A stretch of 38,407 bases of DNA from Planctomycetota bacterium. GTDB lineage: Bacteria; Planctomycetota; JAPUJT01. The notes beneath the pieces were generated by a model, which saw nothing but the letters and a program-made list of their open reading frames with translations, made no database searches and had not been told where the DNA came from. The translations under genes and the position numbers were made by a program. Location: the NCBI GenBank assembly GCA_027296055.1, contig JAPUJT010000118.1, forward strand, positions 1 through 38,407, in the 5' to 3' direction. The first letter of the stretch is position 1, and the number at the start of each line of letters is the position of its first letter. Below, piece after piece: positions 1 to 12,887 of the stretch.

Positions 1-3000
1 CCCCGGACGATTGCCGAAAGCTGCGGCTGACCTATGGCGCTCCGTTCAAGATCATGGTTCGCCTGGAGAAGGAAGAGCCGATTGAGGAGGAGGTCTATCT
101 GGGCGAGCTTCCCCTGATGATCGGGGGGGGGGAGTTCATCATCAACGGGGCCGAGCGGGTCATCGTCAGCCAGCTCCACAGGTCACCCGGCGTCGACTTC
201 AGCGAGGAGGTCCACTCGATCGAGAGGAGACTGCACTCGTTCCGGATCATTCCTGAGCGGGGCTCCTGGATCGAGGCGAACGTGACCAAGAAGGAAAACC
301 TGGTCGTCCGCATCGACCAGAGCGGGAAGTTTCCCGCCACGATTCTCCTCCGGGCGATGGACGAGAAGTTCTCCACGAATCGAGACCTCATCCGGGCCTT
401 CTACAAGACCGAGAAGATCAAGATCAGCGGTCCAGGTTCCGAGGTTCGCGCCCGAGGACGTCGGAGCGCCCAGGACGTGATCCACCCGAAGACGGGCGAG
501 ATCCTGCTCGAGGCCGGTGACGAGGTGCCGGAGAAGGGGATCAAGGTCTACCGCGAGGCCGGTCTGAAGGAACTCGAGGTGATCAAGGGCACGCCGGACG
601 TCCTGATCCTCAACACGCTCAAGGAGGACCCGACGCGGAACCGGACAGAGGCCCTGCTGCGGATCTACCAGAGGCTCCGCCCTGGCAATCCCGCGCAGAA
701 GGAAAAGGCGGCTGACCTGTTCGCCGACAAGTTCTTCAACTCCAACAAGTACCGCCTGGGACGGGTGGGCCGCTTCCGGTTGAACCGGAAATTCGAGCAG
801 AAGATCGCGGAGAAGGAGATGACCCTTCGACCGGAGGATTTCCTCCACGCGATCCGCTACATCCTGGACCTTCGCGCGGGCCGTGGAGAAATCGACGACA
901 TCGATCATCTGGGGAACCGTCGGGTCAGAACCATTGATGAGCTGGCAGGAGACGAGCTCCGCAAGGGGTTCCTGAAGCTCAAGAGGACCATCCAGGAGAG
1001 GATGAGTCTGATGGACCCGGAGACGATCTCTCCGAGGAACATCATCAACTCGAAGACGATATCGAGCGCGATCGAGTACTTCTTCGGTCGAGGCGAGCTC
1101 TCGCAGGTCGTGGATCAGACCAATCCACTCGCCCAGCTGACCCACGAGCGAAGGCTCTCGGCGCTCGGCCCTGGAGGCCTGAACCGGAAGCGAGCCGGGT
1201 TCGAGGTGCGGGACGTTCATATCTCGCACTACGGCCGGATATGCCCGATCGAGACACCCGAGGGGACCAACATCGGCCTGATCTCATCGCTGGCCATCTA
1301 CGCCAACACGGATGAGTACGGGTTTCTGATCACACCCTATCGGGTGGTGAAGAACGGTCGAGTTCAGGATGACATCCAGCTGCTGCGAGCCGATCAGGAG
1401 GAAAACGCGATCCTCGGCCCCGCCGACATGAAGATCGACGAGGCGGGGAAGATCATCGGTAAGAAGGTTCTCGCGAGGATCAACGGCGAGTTCCTGTTGA
1501 TCGATCCCAAGTCGGTCCAGTACATGGACGTCTCTCCGAAGCAGCTCGTCGGTGTCTCTGCCAGTCTGATCCCGTTTCTCGAGCACAACGACGCCAACCG
1601 GGCCCTCATGGGATCGAACATGCAGAGGCAGGCCGTCCCGCTTCTCCAGTCCGAGCCGCCGATCGTGGGGACCGGCATGGAAGGTCCCGTGGCGCAGAAC
1701 TCCGGGATGGTCGTGCTCGCTCCGAAGGACGGCGAGGTGACCAAGTCGGACGCCTCCCAGATCGTGGTCGGCGACGAAAGGATCAAACTGCGCAAGTTCG
1801 TCGGCCTGAACGAGAGGACCTGCCTGAACCAGAAGCCGATCGTCACCGTTGGGGAGCATGTCAAGAAGGGCCAGATCATCGCGGATGGGGCGGCAACTTA
1901 TCTGGGGGAGCTCGCCCTCGGGAAGAGCGTCGTCGTCGGGTTCATGCCGTGGGATGGATATAACTTCGAGGATGCGATCCTGGTCAGTGAGAAGCTGGTC
2001 AAGGAGGACAGATACACCTCGATCCATATCGAGGAGTTCGAGATAGAGATCCGGGAGACGAAGCTAGGCCGGGAGGAGTTCACCCGGGATATCCCGAACG
2101 TTTCGGAGAAGGCGCTTCGCAACCTGGATGAGAACGGTATCGTGCGCACCGGGACCCGCGTCAAGCCAGGGGACATTCTCGTAGGAAAGGTCGTCCCGAA
2201 GTCGAAGACTGAACTTTCTCCGGAGGAGAAGCTACTCCACGCGATCTTCGGCCGCGCAGGAGAGGATGTGAAGAACGATTCCCTCGAGGCTCCATCGGGC
2301 GTGGAGGGGATCGTCATCGATGCCAAGAAATTCTCGCGCAAGAGCCAGCTGACTGAGTCGGAGAAGCACAAGAACCGGCAGGAAATCCGGACAAGGGAGA
2401 AGGAGTATCAGGACAAGCTGACCGAGCTCATTCACCTGATGCTGGCCTCCATCAAGGAGGCCTACGGGGGGAACCTCCGTGACCTGATCGCCAAGAGGGA
2501 GATCCGTGAACGAGACCTGCTGGGGCTGCAGGTGTCGGAGATCAAGCTGAAGCTCGACTACGAGCGATTCGATCCTCCGGCAGCCAGCAAGAGTCGTAGC
2601 AAGATCAAGATCTACGAGCTGGTTCGTCGCTTCCTGGACAAGATGGAGGATGCAGAGAGCGAGAGAAATCTCCTGATCAATCGGATCCAGCGAGGGGATG
2701 AGCTGCCCACCGGCGTCCTGGAACTCGTGAAGGTGTACGTCGCGACGCGACGAACCCTCTCCGTCGGTGACAAGATGGCCGGACGGCACGGCAACAAGGG
2801 AGTCATCGCCAAGATCCTTCCCGAGGAGGACATGCCGTTCCTCGAGGACGGAACACCCCTCGATATGCTTCTGAATCCCCTCGGCGTCCCCAGCCGGATG
2901 AACGTCGGTCAGATCATGGAGACCCACCTCGGGTGGGCCGCCAAGATCCTGGGGTTCCGAGCCCTCTCCCCCGTGTTTGGAGGCTGCTCGGAAGCGGATA

Positions 3001-3452
3001 TCCGGGCTGCCCTTCGCGAGGCCGGTCTTCCCGAAGATGGGAAGGTGACGCTCTACGACGGACGCACCGGGAGGCCCCTCGACCAGAAGGTCACCGTCGG
3101 CTACCTCTACATGATGAAGCTCCACCATCTGGTGGACGACAAGGTTCATGCGCGAGCCACCGGGCCGTATTCGCTCATCACGCAGCAGCCCCTGGGCGGC
3201 AAGGCGCGCTTCGGCGGTCAGAGGTTCGGAGAGATGGAAGTGTGGGCCCTGGAAGCATACGGCGCGGCCAATATCCTGCAGGAGCTCTTGACCGTGAAGT
3301 CGGATGATGTCGATGGCCGCACGAAGATTTACGAGTCGATGGTCAAGGGAGAGAACACGCTGGAACCTGGAACTCCAGTCTCCTACGACGTGCTGACCAA
3401 TGAGATCAAGGGTTTGGGACTGAACATGGTCCTGAACAAGAAGAGGGTGTGA
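1..3452 (+). CDS. rpoB: RNA polymerase beta subunit, 5'-truncated by the window
   Basis: This is the catalytic beta subunit of RNA polymerase, which forms half of the active site with RpoC. The frame is open from base 3, so the first ATG at 54 is internal and roughly the first 80-110 residues lie outside the window. The rifampicin-pocket region begins near 1098 ([19 protein letters not shown]). The counterparts of E. coli Gln513, Asp516, His526 (1143) and Ser531 (1158) are unchanged. The conserved [12 protein letters not shown] motif lies at 2766-2801. The C-terminus ends [13 protein letters not shown]. rpoC follows after 47 bp, the usual order. No mutation typical of rifampicin resistance is visible. 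Identity is certain. Confidence 0.98.
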   Translation, partial: PDDCRKLRLTYGAPFKIMVRLEKEEPIEEEVYLGELPLMIGGGEFIINGAERVIVSQLHRSPGVDFSEEVHSIERRLHSFRIIPERGSWIEANVTKKENLVVRIDQSGKFPATILLRAMDEKFSTNRDLIRAFYKTEKIKISGPGSEVRARGRRSAQDVIHPKTGEILLEAGDEVPEKGIKVYREAGLKELEVIKGTPDVLILNTLKEDPTRNRTEALLRIYQRLRPGNPAQKEKAADLFADKFFNSNKYRLGRVGRFRLNRKFEQKIAEKEMTLRPEDFLHAIRYILDLRAGRGEIDDIDHLGNRRVRTIDELAGDELRKGFLKLKRTIQERMSLMDPETISPRNIINSKTISSAIEYFFGRGELSQVVDQTNPLAQLTHERRLSALGPGGLNRKRAGFEVRDVHISHYGRICPIETPEGTNIGLISSLAIYANTDEYGFLITPYRVVKNGRVQDDIQLLRADQEENAILGPADMKIDEAGKIIGKKVLARINGEFLLIDPKSVQYMDVSPKQLVGVSASLIPFLEHNDANRALMGSNMQRQAVPLLQSEPPIVGTGMEGPVAQNSGMVVLAPKDGEVTKSDASQIVVGDERIKLRKFVGLNERTCLNQKPIVTVGEHVKKGQIIADGAATYLGELALGKSVVVGFMPWDGYNFEDAILVSEKLVKEDRYTSIHIEEFEIEIRETKLGREEFTRDIPNVSEKALRNLDENGIVRTGTRVKPGDILVGKVVPKSKTELSPEEKLLHAIFGRAGEDVKNDSLEAPSGVEGIVIDAKKFSRKSQLTESEKHKNRQEIRTREKEYQDKLTELIHLMLASIKEAYGGNLRDLIAKREIRERDLLGLQVSEIKLKLDYERFDPPAASKSRSKIKIYELVRRFLDKMEDAESERNLLINRIQRGDELPTGVLELVKVYVATRRTLSVGDKMAGRHGNKGVIAKILPEEDMPFLEDGTPLDMLLNPLGVPSRMNVGQIMETHLGWAAKILGFRALSPVFGGCSEADIRAALREAGLPEDGKVTLYDGRTGRPLDQKVTVGYLYMMKLHHLVDDKVHARATGPYSLITQQPLGGKARFGGQRFGEMEVWALEAYGAANILQELLTVKSDDVDGRTKIYESMVKGENTLEPGTPVSYDVLTNEIKGLGLNMVLNKKRV

Positions 3453-3499
3453 TCGGGTTCGAGACCGTTCGCTAACTCCTTTGTGGAGCTGCACAAGAA

Positions 3500-7612
<4,113 letters not shown>

Positions 7613-7619
7613 ATCTGGT

Positions 7620-7991
7620 ATGCCGACCATCAATCAGCTTGTTCGGAAAGGGAGGAAAAGGACGCGGTCTCGGTCCAAGAGTCCGGTCCTGGACAAGTGT
7701 CCGCAGAAGAAAGGGGTCTGTCTCCATGTGAAGACCATGACCCCGAAGAAGCCCAACTCGGCGCTCCGGAAGATCGCCAGGGTGAGGCTGTCCAACGGCA
7801 AGGAGGTTACCGCCTATATTCCCGGCGAGGGAAACAACCTCCAGGAACACGCCATCGTGCTCGTCCGCGGAGGACGGGTCCGGGATCTGCCGGGCGTGAG
7901 GTATCACATCATTCGTGGCACCCTTGATGCGACGGGTGTGGAGGGGCGGAGGCAGGCCCGCTCGCGATACGGTGCCGAGGCGCCGAAGTAA
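7620..7991 (+). CDS. rpsL: Small-subunit ribosomal protein S12
   Basis: S12 lies at the decoding centre of the 30S subunit and controls accuracy; 123 residues. The start is the ATG at 7620 ([13 protein letters not shown]), 7 bp after rpoC. The frame is open further upstream inside rpoC, but that part has no S12 similarity. The streptomycin loops are [10 protein letters not shown], with Lys43, and [13 protein letters not shown], with Arg88 where E. coli has Lys88. Asp89, the residue modified by RimO where that enzyme exists, is present. Arg88 is a known resistance substitution in other species. It precedes rpsG in the standard str order. Confidence 0.98.
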   Translation: MPTINQLVRKGRKRTRSRSKSPVLDKCPQKKGVCLHVKTMTPKKPNSALRKIARVRLSNGKEVTAYIPGEGNNLQEHAIVLVRGGRVRDLPGVRYHIIRGTLDATGVEGRRQARSRYGAEAPK

Positions 7992-8002
7992 GGGCGATCT
8001 CA

Positions 8003-8023
8003 AGCGGATGCCCGCTACAGCGG
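8003..8023 (+). promoter_or_regulatory. Alternative hairpins in the rpsL-rpsG gap
   Basis: The 50-bp gap between S12 and S7 can form either AGCGG-ATGC-CCGCT (8003-8016) or CCGC-TACA-GCGG (8012-8023). Both use the CCGC at 8012-8015, so they exclude each other. In E. coli this intercistronic spacer is where S7 binds to repress its own operon. A similar role here is inference only. The S7 start codon follows 18 nt downstream. Confidence 0.3.
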
Positions 8024-8041
8024 ATAGGATTTGATCAGGAT

Positions 8042-8515
8042 ATGGCAAGAAAGTACAAGAGCACGGAGAGGTTTCTACTACCTGACGCGCGCCACGACAG
8101 CATGCTCGCGACGAAGTTCATCCACTGCTTGATGCAGAAAGGGAAAAAGAGCATCGCCCAGAGCATCTTCTATGACGCCCTTGGCGTGATCGCGACCAAG
8201 GTGAAGGAGACCGACCCGATAGAGGTGTTCAACCAGGCCCTGGCAAACGTGAAGCCGCTCGTCGAGGTCCGCTCGAAGCGGGTCGGGGGCGCCACGTATC
8301 AGGTCCCGAGAGAAGTCCCCAAGAAGAGGCAGGTCGCCCTGTCGATGAGGTGGATCATCGAGGGCGTCAGGAGCAAGAAGGGCAGGCCAGCCCACTTGAA
8401 GCTCGCCGACGAGCTCATCGCCGCCTTCCGCAAGGAAGGAGCCGCCATCGCCAAGAGGGAAAACACCCACCGGATGGCCGAGGCGAACAAGGCATTCGCG
8501 CACTTCTCCTGGTAG
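8042..8515 (+). CDS. rpsG: Small-subunit ribosomal protein S7
   Basis: S7 starts assembly of the 30S head by binding the 3' major domain of 16S rRNA and sits at the E site. At 157 residues it has the usual length. Recognisable segments are the N-terminal LPDARHDSMLATKFIHCLMQKGKK, broken here by family-specific changes, then VEVRSKRVGGATYQVP, and the C-terminal helix ending RMAEANKAFAHFSW. The ATG at 8042 follows an AGGAT-containing stretch. It lies between rpsL and fusA as in most bacteria. Nothing is truncated or unusual. Confidence 0.98.
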   Translation: MARKYKSTERFLLPDARHDSMLATKFIHCLMQKGKKSIAQSIFYDALGVIATKVKETDPIEVFNQALANVKPLVEVRSKRVGGATYQVPREVPKKRQVALSMRWIIEGVRSKKGRPAHLKLADELIAAFRKEGAAIAKRENTHRMAEANKAFAHFSW

Positions 8516-8576
8516 TGTGTCATGCCGCTCCGCACCACTTCCCGTCGCTGTATTCACACTGATTCCTTCGCGCTGA

Positions 8577-8591
8577 ACTACCCGCGGTAGT
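8577..8591 (+). promoter_or_regulatory. Small hairpin before fusA
   Basis: A perfect 6-bp stem, ACTACC-CGC-GGTAGT, lies in the 93-bp rpsG-fusA gap and ends 17 nt before the fusA GTG. There is no T-run, so it is not a standard terminator. It may shape fusA translation or mark an RNA-processing point. No clear promoter is seen in this gap. Confidence 0.3.
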
Positions 8592-8608
8592 CCGAGAAAG
8601 GCGAGGCC

Positions 8609-10657
8609 GTGACGCCAGCCGGCAAGATCCGAAACATCGGAATGATCGCTCACATAGACGCGGGAAAGACCACGTTCACCGAGCGGATTCTCTTCGCCAC
8701 CGGCAAGGAGCACAAGGTGGGGGCTGTGGACAAGGGAACGGCGAAGATGGACTGGATGCCGGAGGAGCAGGAGCGAGGGATCACGATAACCAGCGCCGCC
8801 ACGACGTGCGCCTGGAAGGACGGCTGGATCAACATCATTGACACCCCGGGGCACGTAGATTTCACGGCGGAGGTGGAGCGGTCCCTCCGGGTCCTCGATG
8901 GCGCCATTGGCATATTCGACGGGGTGGCTGGAGTCCAGCCTCAATCCGAGACGGTCTGGAGACAGGCGGACCGGTACGACGTCCCGCGCATCGCGATCAT
9001 CAACAAGCTGGACCGGGTGGGGGCGGACTGGGAAAACGCGACCAAGAGCCTCGCCGACAAGCTAGGCGCGACGCCCCTTCCCCTCCAGATACCCGTGGGA
9101 CAGTCGGCGGACTTCATCGGTGTGATCGACTTGATCCATGAGAGGGCGCTCATCTTTCACAATGAGGGAGAGCCTCCCTGGGAGGGGCCAATCCCCGACG
9201 GGCTGCAGAAGCAGGCCAACGTCTGGCGAGAGCGGCTCATCGAGAAGGCCGCCGAGGTGGCTGAGCCGCTTCTTGAAAAGTACGTCCGAGGGGAGGAGAT
9301 CCTGACGGACGAGCTGATCGGAGCGATCCGGAAGGGCACGCTGGAGGGGGCATTCACGCCGGTCCTCCTGGGAAGCGCTCTCCGCGGGCGCGGAGTCCAG
9401 CCCTTGCTGGACGCGGTCCTCGACTTTCTCCCGTCGCCCGCGGATCTGGGCCCCGTCGTCGGACGCCATCCCGACAAGGATGAGGAAGTGCGATTCAAGC
9501 CACTGCCCGAGGAGCCCCTCTCGGCGCTGGCCTTCAAGACGGCTTCGGATGCCTACGGCCAGCTCACCTACTTACGGGTCTACTCGGGAACAATCAAGAG
9601 CGGCATGAAGGTGTATAACCCGCGGAGTCGAAAGACGGAGCGGATCGGTCTCATCATACGAATGCACGCGGACGAGCGTGAAGTCGTTGACGACGCCGGA
9701 CCTGGAGAAATCGTCGGGTGCGTGGGCTTGAAGAGGACCGTGACAGGCGATTCTCTTTGCTCGCGCGCAAAGCCAATCATCTTTGGAGAGTTGCGCTTTC
9801 CAGAACCCGTCATCTCGATGGCTGTTGAACCGAAGGTTGCGGCCGATCGGGACAAGCTCATCCTCGCCCTGTCTCGGCTTGGTTCGGATGACCCGACCTT
9901 TCGAACTCAGACGGATGAGGAGACGAGTCAGTTGATCATGTCGGGAATGGGAGAGCTGCACCTCGATGTGATGGCGGTAAGGTTGAAGAGAGAATACGGC
10001 GTTGGCGTCCGGGTGGGGAAGCCCAGGGTGGCGTATCGGCAGAGGATCCGGAGCCTTGTGGAGGTCGAGGGACGGTGTGTCCGGCAGACCGGGGGACGGG
10101 GCCAGTATGGCGTCGTGAAGCTACGGGTCGAGCCCGACCCAGAAGTGAAGGACGTGGAGTTCGAGGTCAATCTTAGGGGAGGGGCCATCCCCAAGGAATT
10201 CGTGCCGGCGGTTCGGGAGGGCGTTCTCTCCGCCGCCAGCGGAGGCGGTATCGGGTGGGGCTACAGGATCGTACAGGTTCGCTCGACCCTGCTCGACGGT
10301 TCCTTCCACGATGTGGATTCATCCGAGATCGCGTTCCGGACAGCGGGCGCCATGGCGTTTCGTGAAGCGATGGTCAAGGGCGGCATAGTGCTCCTCGAAC
10401 CCTGGATGCGGTTCGAGATCGACGTCCCCGAGCAGTACTTGGGGGCCATCGTGAATGACCTCGCCGCCCGCCGCGCAGAAATTCAAGAGATGGACCTTCG
10501 TGGGGGAGTGCGTTGGGTGCGCGGGATTATTCCGCTGCGCGAAATCCTCGGCTACACGACGGTACTTCGATCTCTCACGCAGGGGAGGGGATTGGCGCAG
10601 TTCGAGCCGATGAACTACCTCCCCGCCCCGAGCGACGTGATCAAGGCAATCTCATGA
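8609..10657 (+). CDS. fusA: Translation elongation factor G
   Basis: This GTPase drives translocation of tRNA and mRNA on the ribosome. The G motifs are AHIDAGKT (14-21), GITIT (57-61), DTPGH (78-82) and NKLD (132-135). Domain II follows (RVYSGTIKSGMKVYNP). Domain IV has the tip motifs TGGRGQYG and DGSFHDVDSSE, so it looks translocation-competent. The start is GTG at 8609, and a GCGAGG stretch just upstream gives only a weak ribosome site. At 682 residues it is a little shorter than the common 690-704. Spirochaetes, Planctomycetes and Deltaproteobacteria are known to carry diverged EF-G pairs (spdEFG1 and spdEFG2). Which subfamily this belongs to cannot be settled by eye. No tuf gene follows it. 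Confidence 0.95.
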   Translation: MTPAGKIRNIGMIAHIDAGKTTFTERILFATGKEHKVGAVDKGTAKMDWMPEEQERGITITSAATTCAWKDGWINIIDTPGHVDFTAEVERSLRVLDGAIGIFDGVAGVQPQSETVWRQADRYDVPRIAIINKLDRVGADWENATKSLADKLGATPLPLQIPVGQSADFIGVIDLIHERALIFHNEGEPPWEGPIPDGLQKQANVWRERLIEKAAEVAEPLLEKYVRGEEILTDELIGAIRKGTLEGAFTPVLLGSALRGRGVQPLLDAVLDFLPSPADLGPVVGRHPDKDEEVRFKPLPEEPLSALAFKTASDAYGQLTYLRVYSGTIKSGMKVYNPRSRKTERIGLIIRMHADEREVVDDAGPGEIVGCVGLKRTVTGDSLCSRAKPIIFGELRFPEPVISMAVEPKVAADRDKLILALSRLGSDDPTFRTQTDEETSQLIMSGMGELHLDVMAVRLKREYGVGVRVGKPRVAYRQRIRSLVEVEGRCVRQTGGRGQYGVVKLRVEPDPEVKDVEFEVNLRGGAIPKEFVPAVREGVLSAASGGGIGWGYRIVQVRSTLLDGSFHDVDSSEIAFRTAGAMAFREAMVKGGIVLLEPWMRFEIDVPEQYLGAIVNDLAARRAEIQEMDLRGGVRWVRGIIPLREILGYTTVLRSLTQGRGLAQFEPMNYLPAPSDVIKAIS

Positions 10658-10752
10658 TCGCTTCCCCGGGCCGTCCAAGGGGGTCGCGTCGGCGGTCTCC
10701 GGCGGCGCAAAGCCTCTGGCAAGAGCAACTTATGTATCCTTCGTCGCAAGTG

Positions 10753-10780
10753 TTGACAGTGCAATGTTTTCAAGTATAAT
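10753..10780 (+). promoter_or_regulatory. Consensus sigma70-type promoter of the S10 operon
   Basis: TTGACA at 10753-10758 and TATAAT at 10775-10780 are separated by 16 bp. Both hexamers match the housekeeping consensus exactly. They lie in a locally AT-rich island inside GC-rich sequence, in the 219-bp gap between fusA and rpsJ. Transcription would begin near 10787, giving an untranslated leader of about 90 nt before rpsJ. The gap upstream of the promoter (10658-10752) shows nothing else I can support. Confidence 0.85.
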
Positions 10781-10786
10781 TGCCTG

Positions 10787-10876
10787 TTTCGAAATTGGTT
10801 CCTATGTAACGTAATCCTTTGAGAAAATTAAGGTTACGTATCAGCATGGGGCCGGGCCCCGAGGGAAATCTCGAAA
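10787..10876 (+). promoter_or_regulatory. Structured leader RNA before rpsJ
   Basis: Two hairpins can form in the predicted leader. The first pairs ACGTAA and CCTT (10809-10819, with T10815 bulged) with AAGGTTACGT (10830-10839), giving ten base pairs around a 10-nt loop. The second is GGGGC-CGG-GCCCC (10848-10860), just before GAGGGAAATCTCGAAA and the rpsJ ATG. In E. coli the S10 leader is bound by L4 and controls the operon. An analogous autoregulatory role here is inferred from position and folding. Confidence 0.5.
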
Positions 10877-11185
10877 ATGGCCGGAGAGACAATAAAAATT
10901 CGGATGGAAGCGTACGATCATGGGATCTTGGACCGGTCCGCGCAGGCAATAGTGAACACCGTCAGGCGAACGGGGGCCAAGGTGGCGGGCCCGGTGCCCT
11001 TGCCCACAAGAATCGAGCGATACACAGTGCTCCGCTCCCCCCATGTCGACAAGAAGTCCCGCGAGCAGTTCGAGATTCGCACTCACAAGCGGGTCATTTA
11101 CATCGTTGAGCCCACGGCCAAGACTTCGGAAGCGCTAGCGAAGTTGAACATGCCGGCCGGGGTCGACATCCGGATCAAGGCCTGA
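10877..11185 (+). CDS. rpsJ: Small-subunit ribosomal protein S10
   Basis: S10 is a 30S head protein, and with NusB it also takes part in antitermination. At 102 residues it has the usual length. The sequence carries the family signature [17 protein letters not shown] at the start, the loop [29 protein letters not shown] (described, not a single motif) in the middle, and [10 protein letters not shown] at the end. The ATG at 10877 follows a GAGGGAAAT stretch. It is the first gene after the strong promoter at 10753, so it opens the S10 transcription unit. A 94-bp gap follows, which contains a 5-bp hairpin (11202-11215). Confidence 0.98.
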   Translation: MAGETIKIRMEAYDHGILDRSAQAIVNTVRRTGAKVAGPVPLPTRIERYTVLRSPHVDKKSREQFEIRTHKRVIYIVEPTAKTSEALAKLNMPAGVDIRIKA

Positions 11186-11279
11186 GTCCGAACTGACGCT
11201 CCCACCAATCGGTGGAGGTTCCGTCGAGTTTGGGCGCGCCGGTATTTGCGCGGTGTAGGTGCCGCCCTGAGGACACGTG

Positions 11280-11906
11280 ATGGGAGAAGGAAGCAAAAAC
11301 ATAATCGGGAAGAAGCTTCGCATGACCCAGGTCTTCGACGACCTGGGGAATCGAATCCCGGTCACCGTGATCCTTGCGGGCCCCTGCGCGGTTCTGCAGG
11401 TCAAGACGACCGAAAAGGATGGTTATTCGGCCCTTCAGATCGGGTTTGGGGATGGCTCCAGGAAGGTGCCCAAAGCTCTTGCGGGCCACTTGAAGAAGGC
11501 GAAAAGGCCTCGGCTGATCCGTGAGATCCCTCATCCAGGAGGCGATGTAGAGACCGGGTCCGAGATCACGCTCGGCGCGTTCGAAGGCGTCGAAAGGGTC
11601 GATGTCTGCGGGATCAGCAAGGGGAGGGGGTTTTCCGGTTCGATCAAGAGATGGGGTCTCAGTCGAGGCCCGGCGAGCCATGGTTCGAAGAACGTACGCA
11701 TGATGGGGTCTACGGGAATGGGAACGGATCCGGCGAGGGTCTTCAAGGGCCGGCCCATGCCTGGCCAGTACGGTAAAGCTCGCGTCACGGTGAAGAACCT
11801 TCGTGTGGTAAGGCTCGAGAAGGAGAGCAATCTCCTTTTCGTGTGCGGAGCAGTGCCGGGACCATCGGGTGGCTTGGTCATGATCCGTGAGAGCCATGGA
11901 GGCTAG
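11280..11906 (+). CDS. rplC: Large-subunit ribosomal protein L3
   Basis: L3 is an early-assembly 50S protein whose loop reaches toward the peptidyl transferase centre; 208 residues from ATG 11280. A GTG at 11277 is directly before it, but the TGAGGA at 11268-11273 is better spaced for the ATG. The family signature is seen as VTGISKGRGF-like CGISKGRGFSG, SHGSKNVRMMGSTG and ARVFKGRPMPGQYG. The loop wording after HGSKN departs from the common HRAPGSIG form. L4 starts one base after its stop, so the two are probably translationally coupled. Confidence 0.97.
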   Translation: MGEGSKNIIGKKLRMTQVFDDLGNRIPVTVILAGPCAVLQVKTTEKDGYSALQIGFGDGSRKVPKALAGHLKKAKRPRLIREIPHPGGDVETGSEITLGAFEGVERVDVCGISKGRGFSGSIKRWGLSRGPASHGSKNVRMMGSTGMGTDPARVFKGRPMPGQYGKARVTVKNLRVVRLEKESNLLFVCGAVPGPSGGLVMIRESHGG

Positions 11907-11907
11907 C

Positions 11908-12585
11908 GTGTCCGAAGTAGCGATCTGCGATCAGAAGGGAAAGGTCCTGGAGCGACGGGATATTCCTGTGCCAGGACTGCGCATGGCCCTGATCAAGCAG
12001 GCCGTGATCCGGCAGGAAGCCAATCGCCGGACCGGCACAGCCGCTACGAAGGTCCGCACGCAAGTCGCGGGTTCCCGTCGGAAGCCCTGGAGGCAGAAAG
12101 GGACGGGACGAGCGCGAGTGGGCGACCGGCGATCCCCTATCTGGAGGGGAGGAGGCGCGATATTCGGCCCACATCCGCGGGACCATTCCCAGAAGCTGCC
12201 CAAGAAGGCCCGCAGGCGGGCCCTCCACGATGCCCTTCTGGGGAAGGTGCGAGACTCCGAGGTCCTGGCGATCGATGAGTTTCCTCTCGATGTGCCCAAG
12301 ACACGTGTCATGGCGGCCCTGCTCGCCCAGATAGGTATAGAAGGCTCATGCCTGATCGCCATGGGACCCATGCCGGAGCCGCCCAAGGGCTTCGATAGCG
12401 CCAAGGACGCCTTGACGGCTGTCGTCCGCATGACGCGGAACCTGCCCCGCGTGACGACCACCCGCATCGAAGACCTCAATGTCGGAGACGTCCTCCGACA
12501 CCGGCACCTCCTGGTGAGCCGAGCAGGTCTGGATTTCCTCTTTCCCGCCAAGCCCGGGAAGGCCAAACCCGGGAAGGAGGAGTAG
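11908..12585 (+). CDS. rplD: Large-subunit ribosomal protein L4
   Basis: L4 lines the exit tunnel of the 50S subunit and in some bacteria also represses the S10 operon. I chose GTG 11908 (225 residues) because GGAGG at 11898-11902 is 5 nt upstream. An in-frame ATG at 11896 and GTG at 11887 exist but have no such site and would overlap rplC. The tunnel loop is recognised as RRKPWRQKGTGRARVGDRR followed by SPIWRGGGAIFGPHPRDHS, with the globular domain after it. The C-terminus carries a short Lys/Gly/Pro tail (PAKPGKAKPGKEE). Confidence 0.96.
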   Translation: MSEVAICDQKGKVLERRDIPVPGLRMALIKQAVIRQEANRRTGTAATKVRTQVAGSRRKPWRQKGTGRARVGDRRSPIWRGGGAIFGPHPRDHSQKLPKKARRRALHDALLGKVRDSEVLAIDEFPLDVPKTRVMAALLAQIGIEGSCLIAMGPMPEPPKGFDSAKDALTAVVRMTRNLPRVTTTRIEDLNVGDVLRHRHLLVSRAGLDFLFPAKPGKAKPGKEE

Positions 12586-12588
12586 GCG

Positions 12589-12879
12589 ATGCCGAGAGCG
12601 TGGAGGCCACGAGAGATCATCTTGCGCCCGCACATAACGGAAAAGAGCATGGCGGGCCTGCAGCATCAGAACGCTTACTGCTTCGTCGTCGCTGGGCAAG
12701 CCAACAAGATCCAGATTCGCGAGGCGATCGAGAAGATATTCGACGTGCGGGTCAAGAACGTGAATACACTGGTGCGGAAGGGAAAGACAAAGCGATTCCG
12801 GCTGACGGTGGGCAAGAAACCCGATTGGAAAAAGGCTATCGTCACCCTCGAGCCTAACTACCGAATCGACATCATCTGA
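12589..12879 (+). CDS. rplW: Large-subunit ribosomal protein L23
   Basis: L23 surrounds the exit of the peptide tunnel and is the docking site for trigger factor and SRP in bacteria. At 96 residues it has the usual size. The signature region is seen as [11 protein letters not shown] near the start and [10 protein letters not shown] before [13 protein letters not shown]. The ATG at 12589 comes 3 bp after the rplD stop, with GGAGGAG upstream in the end of rplD. It ends in DII and is followed 8 bp later by rplB. Confidence 0.98.
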   Translation: MPRAWRPREIILRPHITEKSMAGLQHQNAYCFVVAGQANKIQIREAIEKIFDVRVKNVNTLVRKGKTKRFRLTVGKKPDWKKAIVTLEPNYRIDII

Positions 12880-12887
12880 GGCAACGG

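Noticed and set aside
1098..1175. Natural rifampicin-resistance change in RpoB.
   Set aside because: The main resistance positions are unchanged, and Ala at the position of E. coli Ser522 is common in other bacteria.
183..1229. Long open frames on the minus strand inside rpoB, rpoC, fusA and gatB (for example 183-1229, 3383-4951, 5648-7012).
   Set aside because: They lie wholly opposite highly conserved genes, have no recognisable motifs and are explained by the high GC content at third codon positions.
3476..3488. CTCC...GGAG pairing that could hide the rpoC ribosome site.
   Set aside because: Only four base pairs with no supporting context; likely chance.
11202..11215. CCACC-AATC-GGTGG hairpin between rpsJ and rplC as a terminator.
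   Set aside because: Short stem without a T-run in the middle of an operon; not convincing as a terminator.
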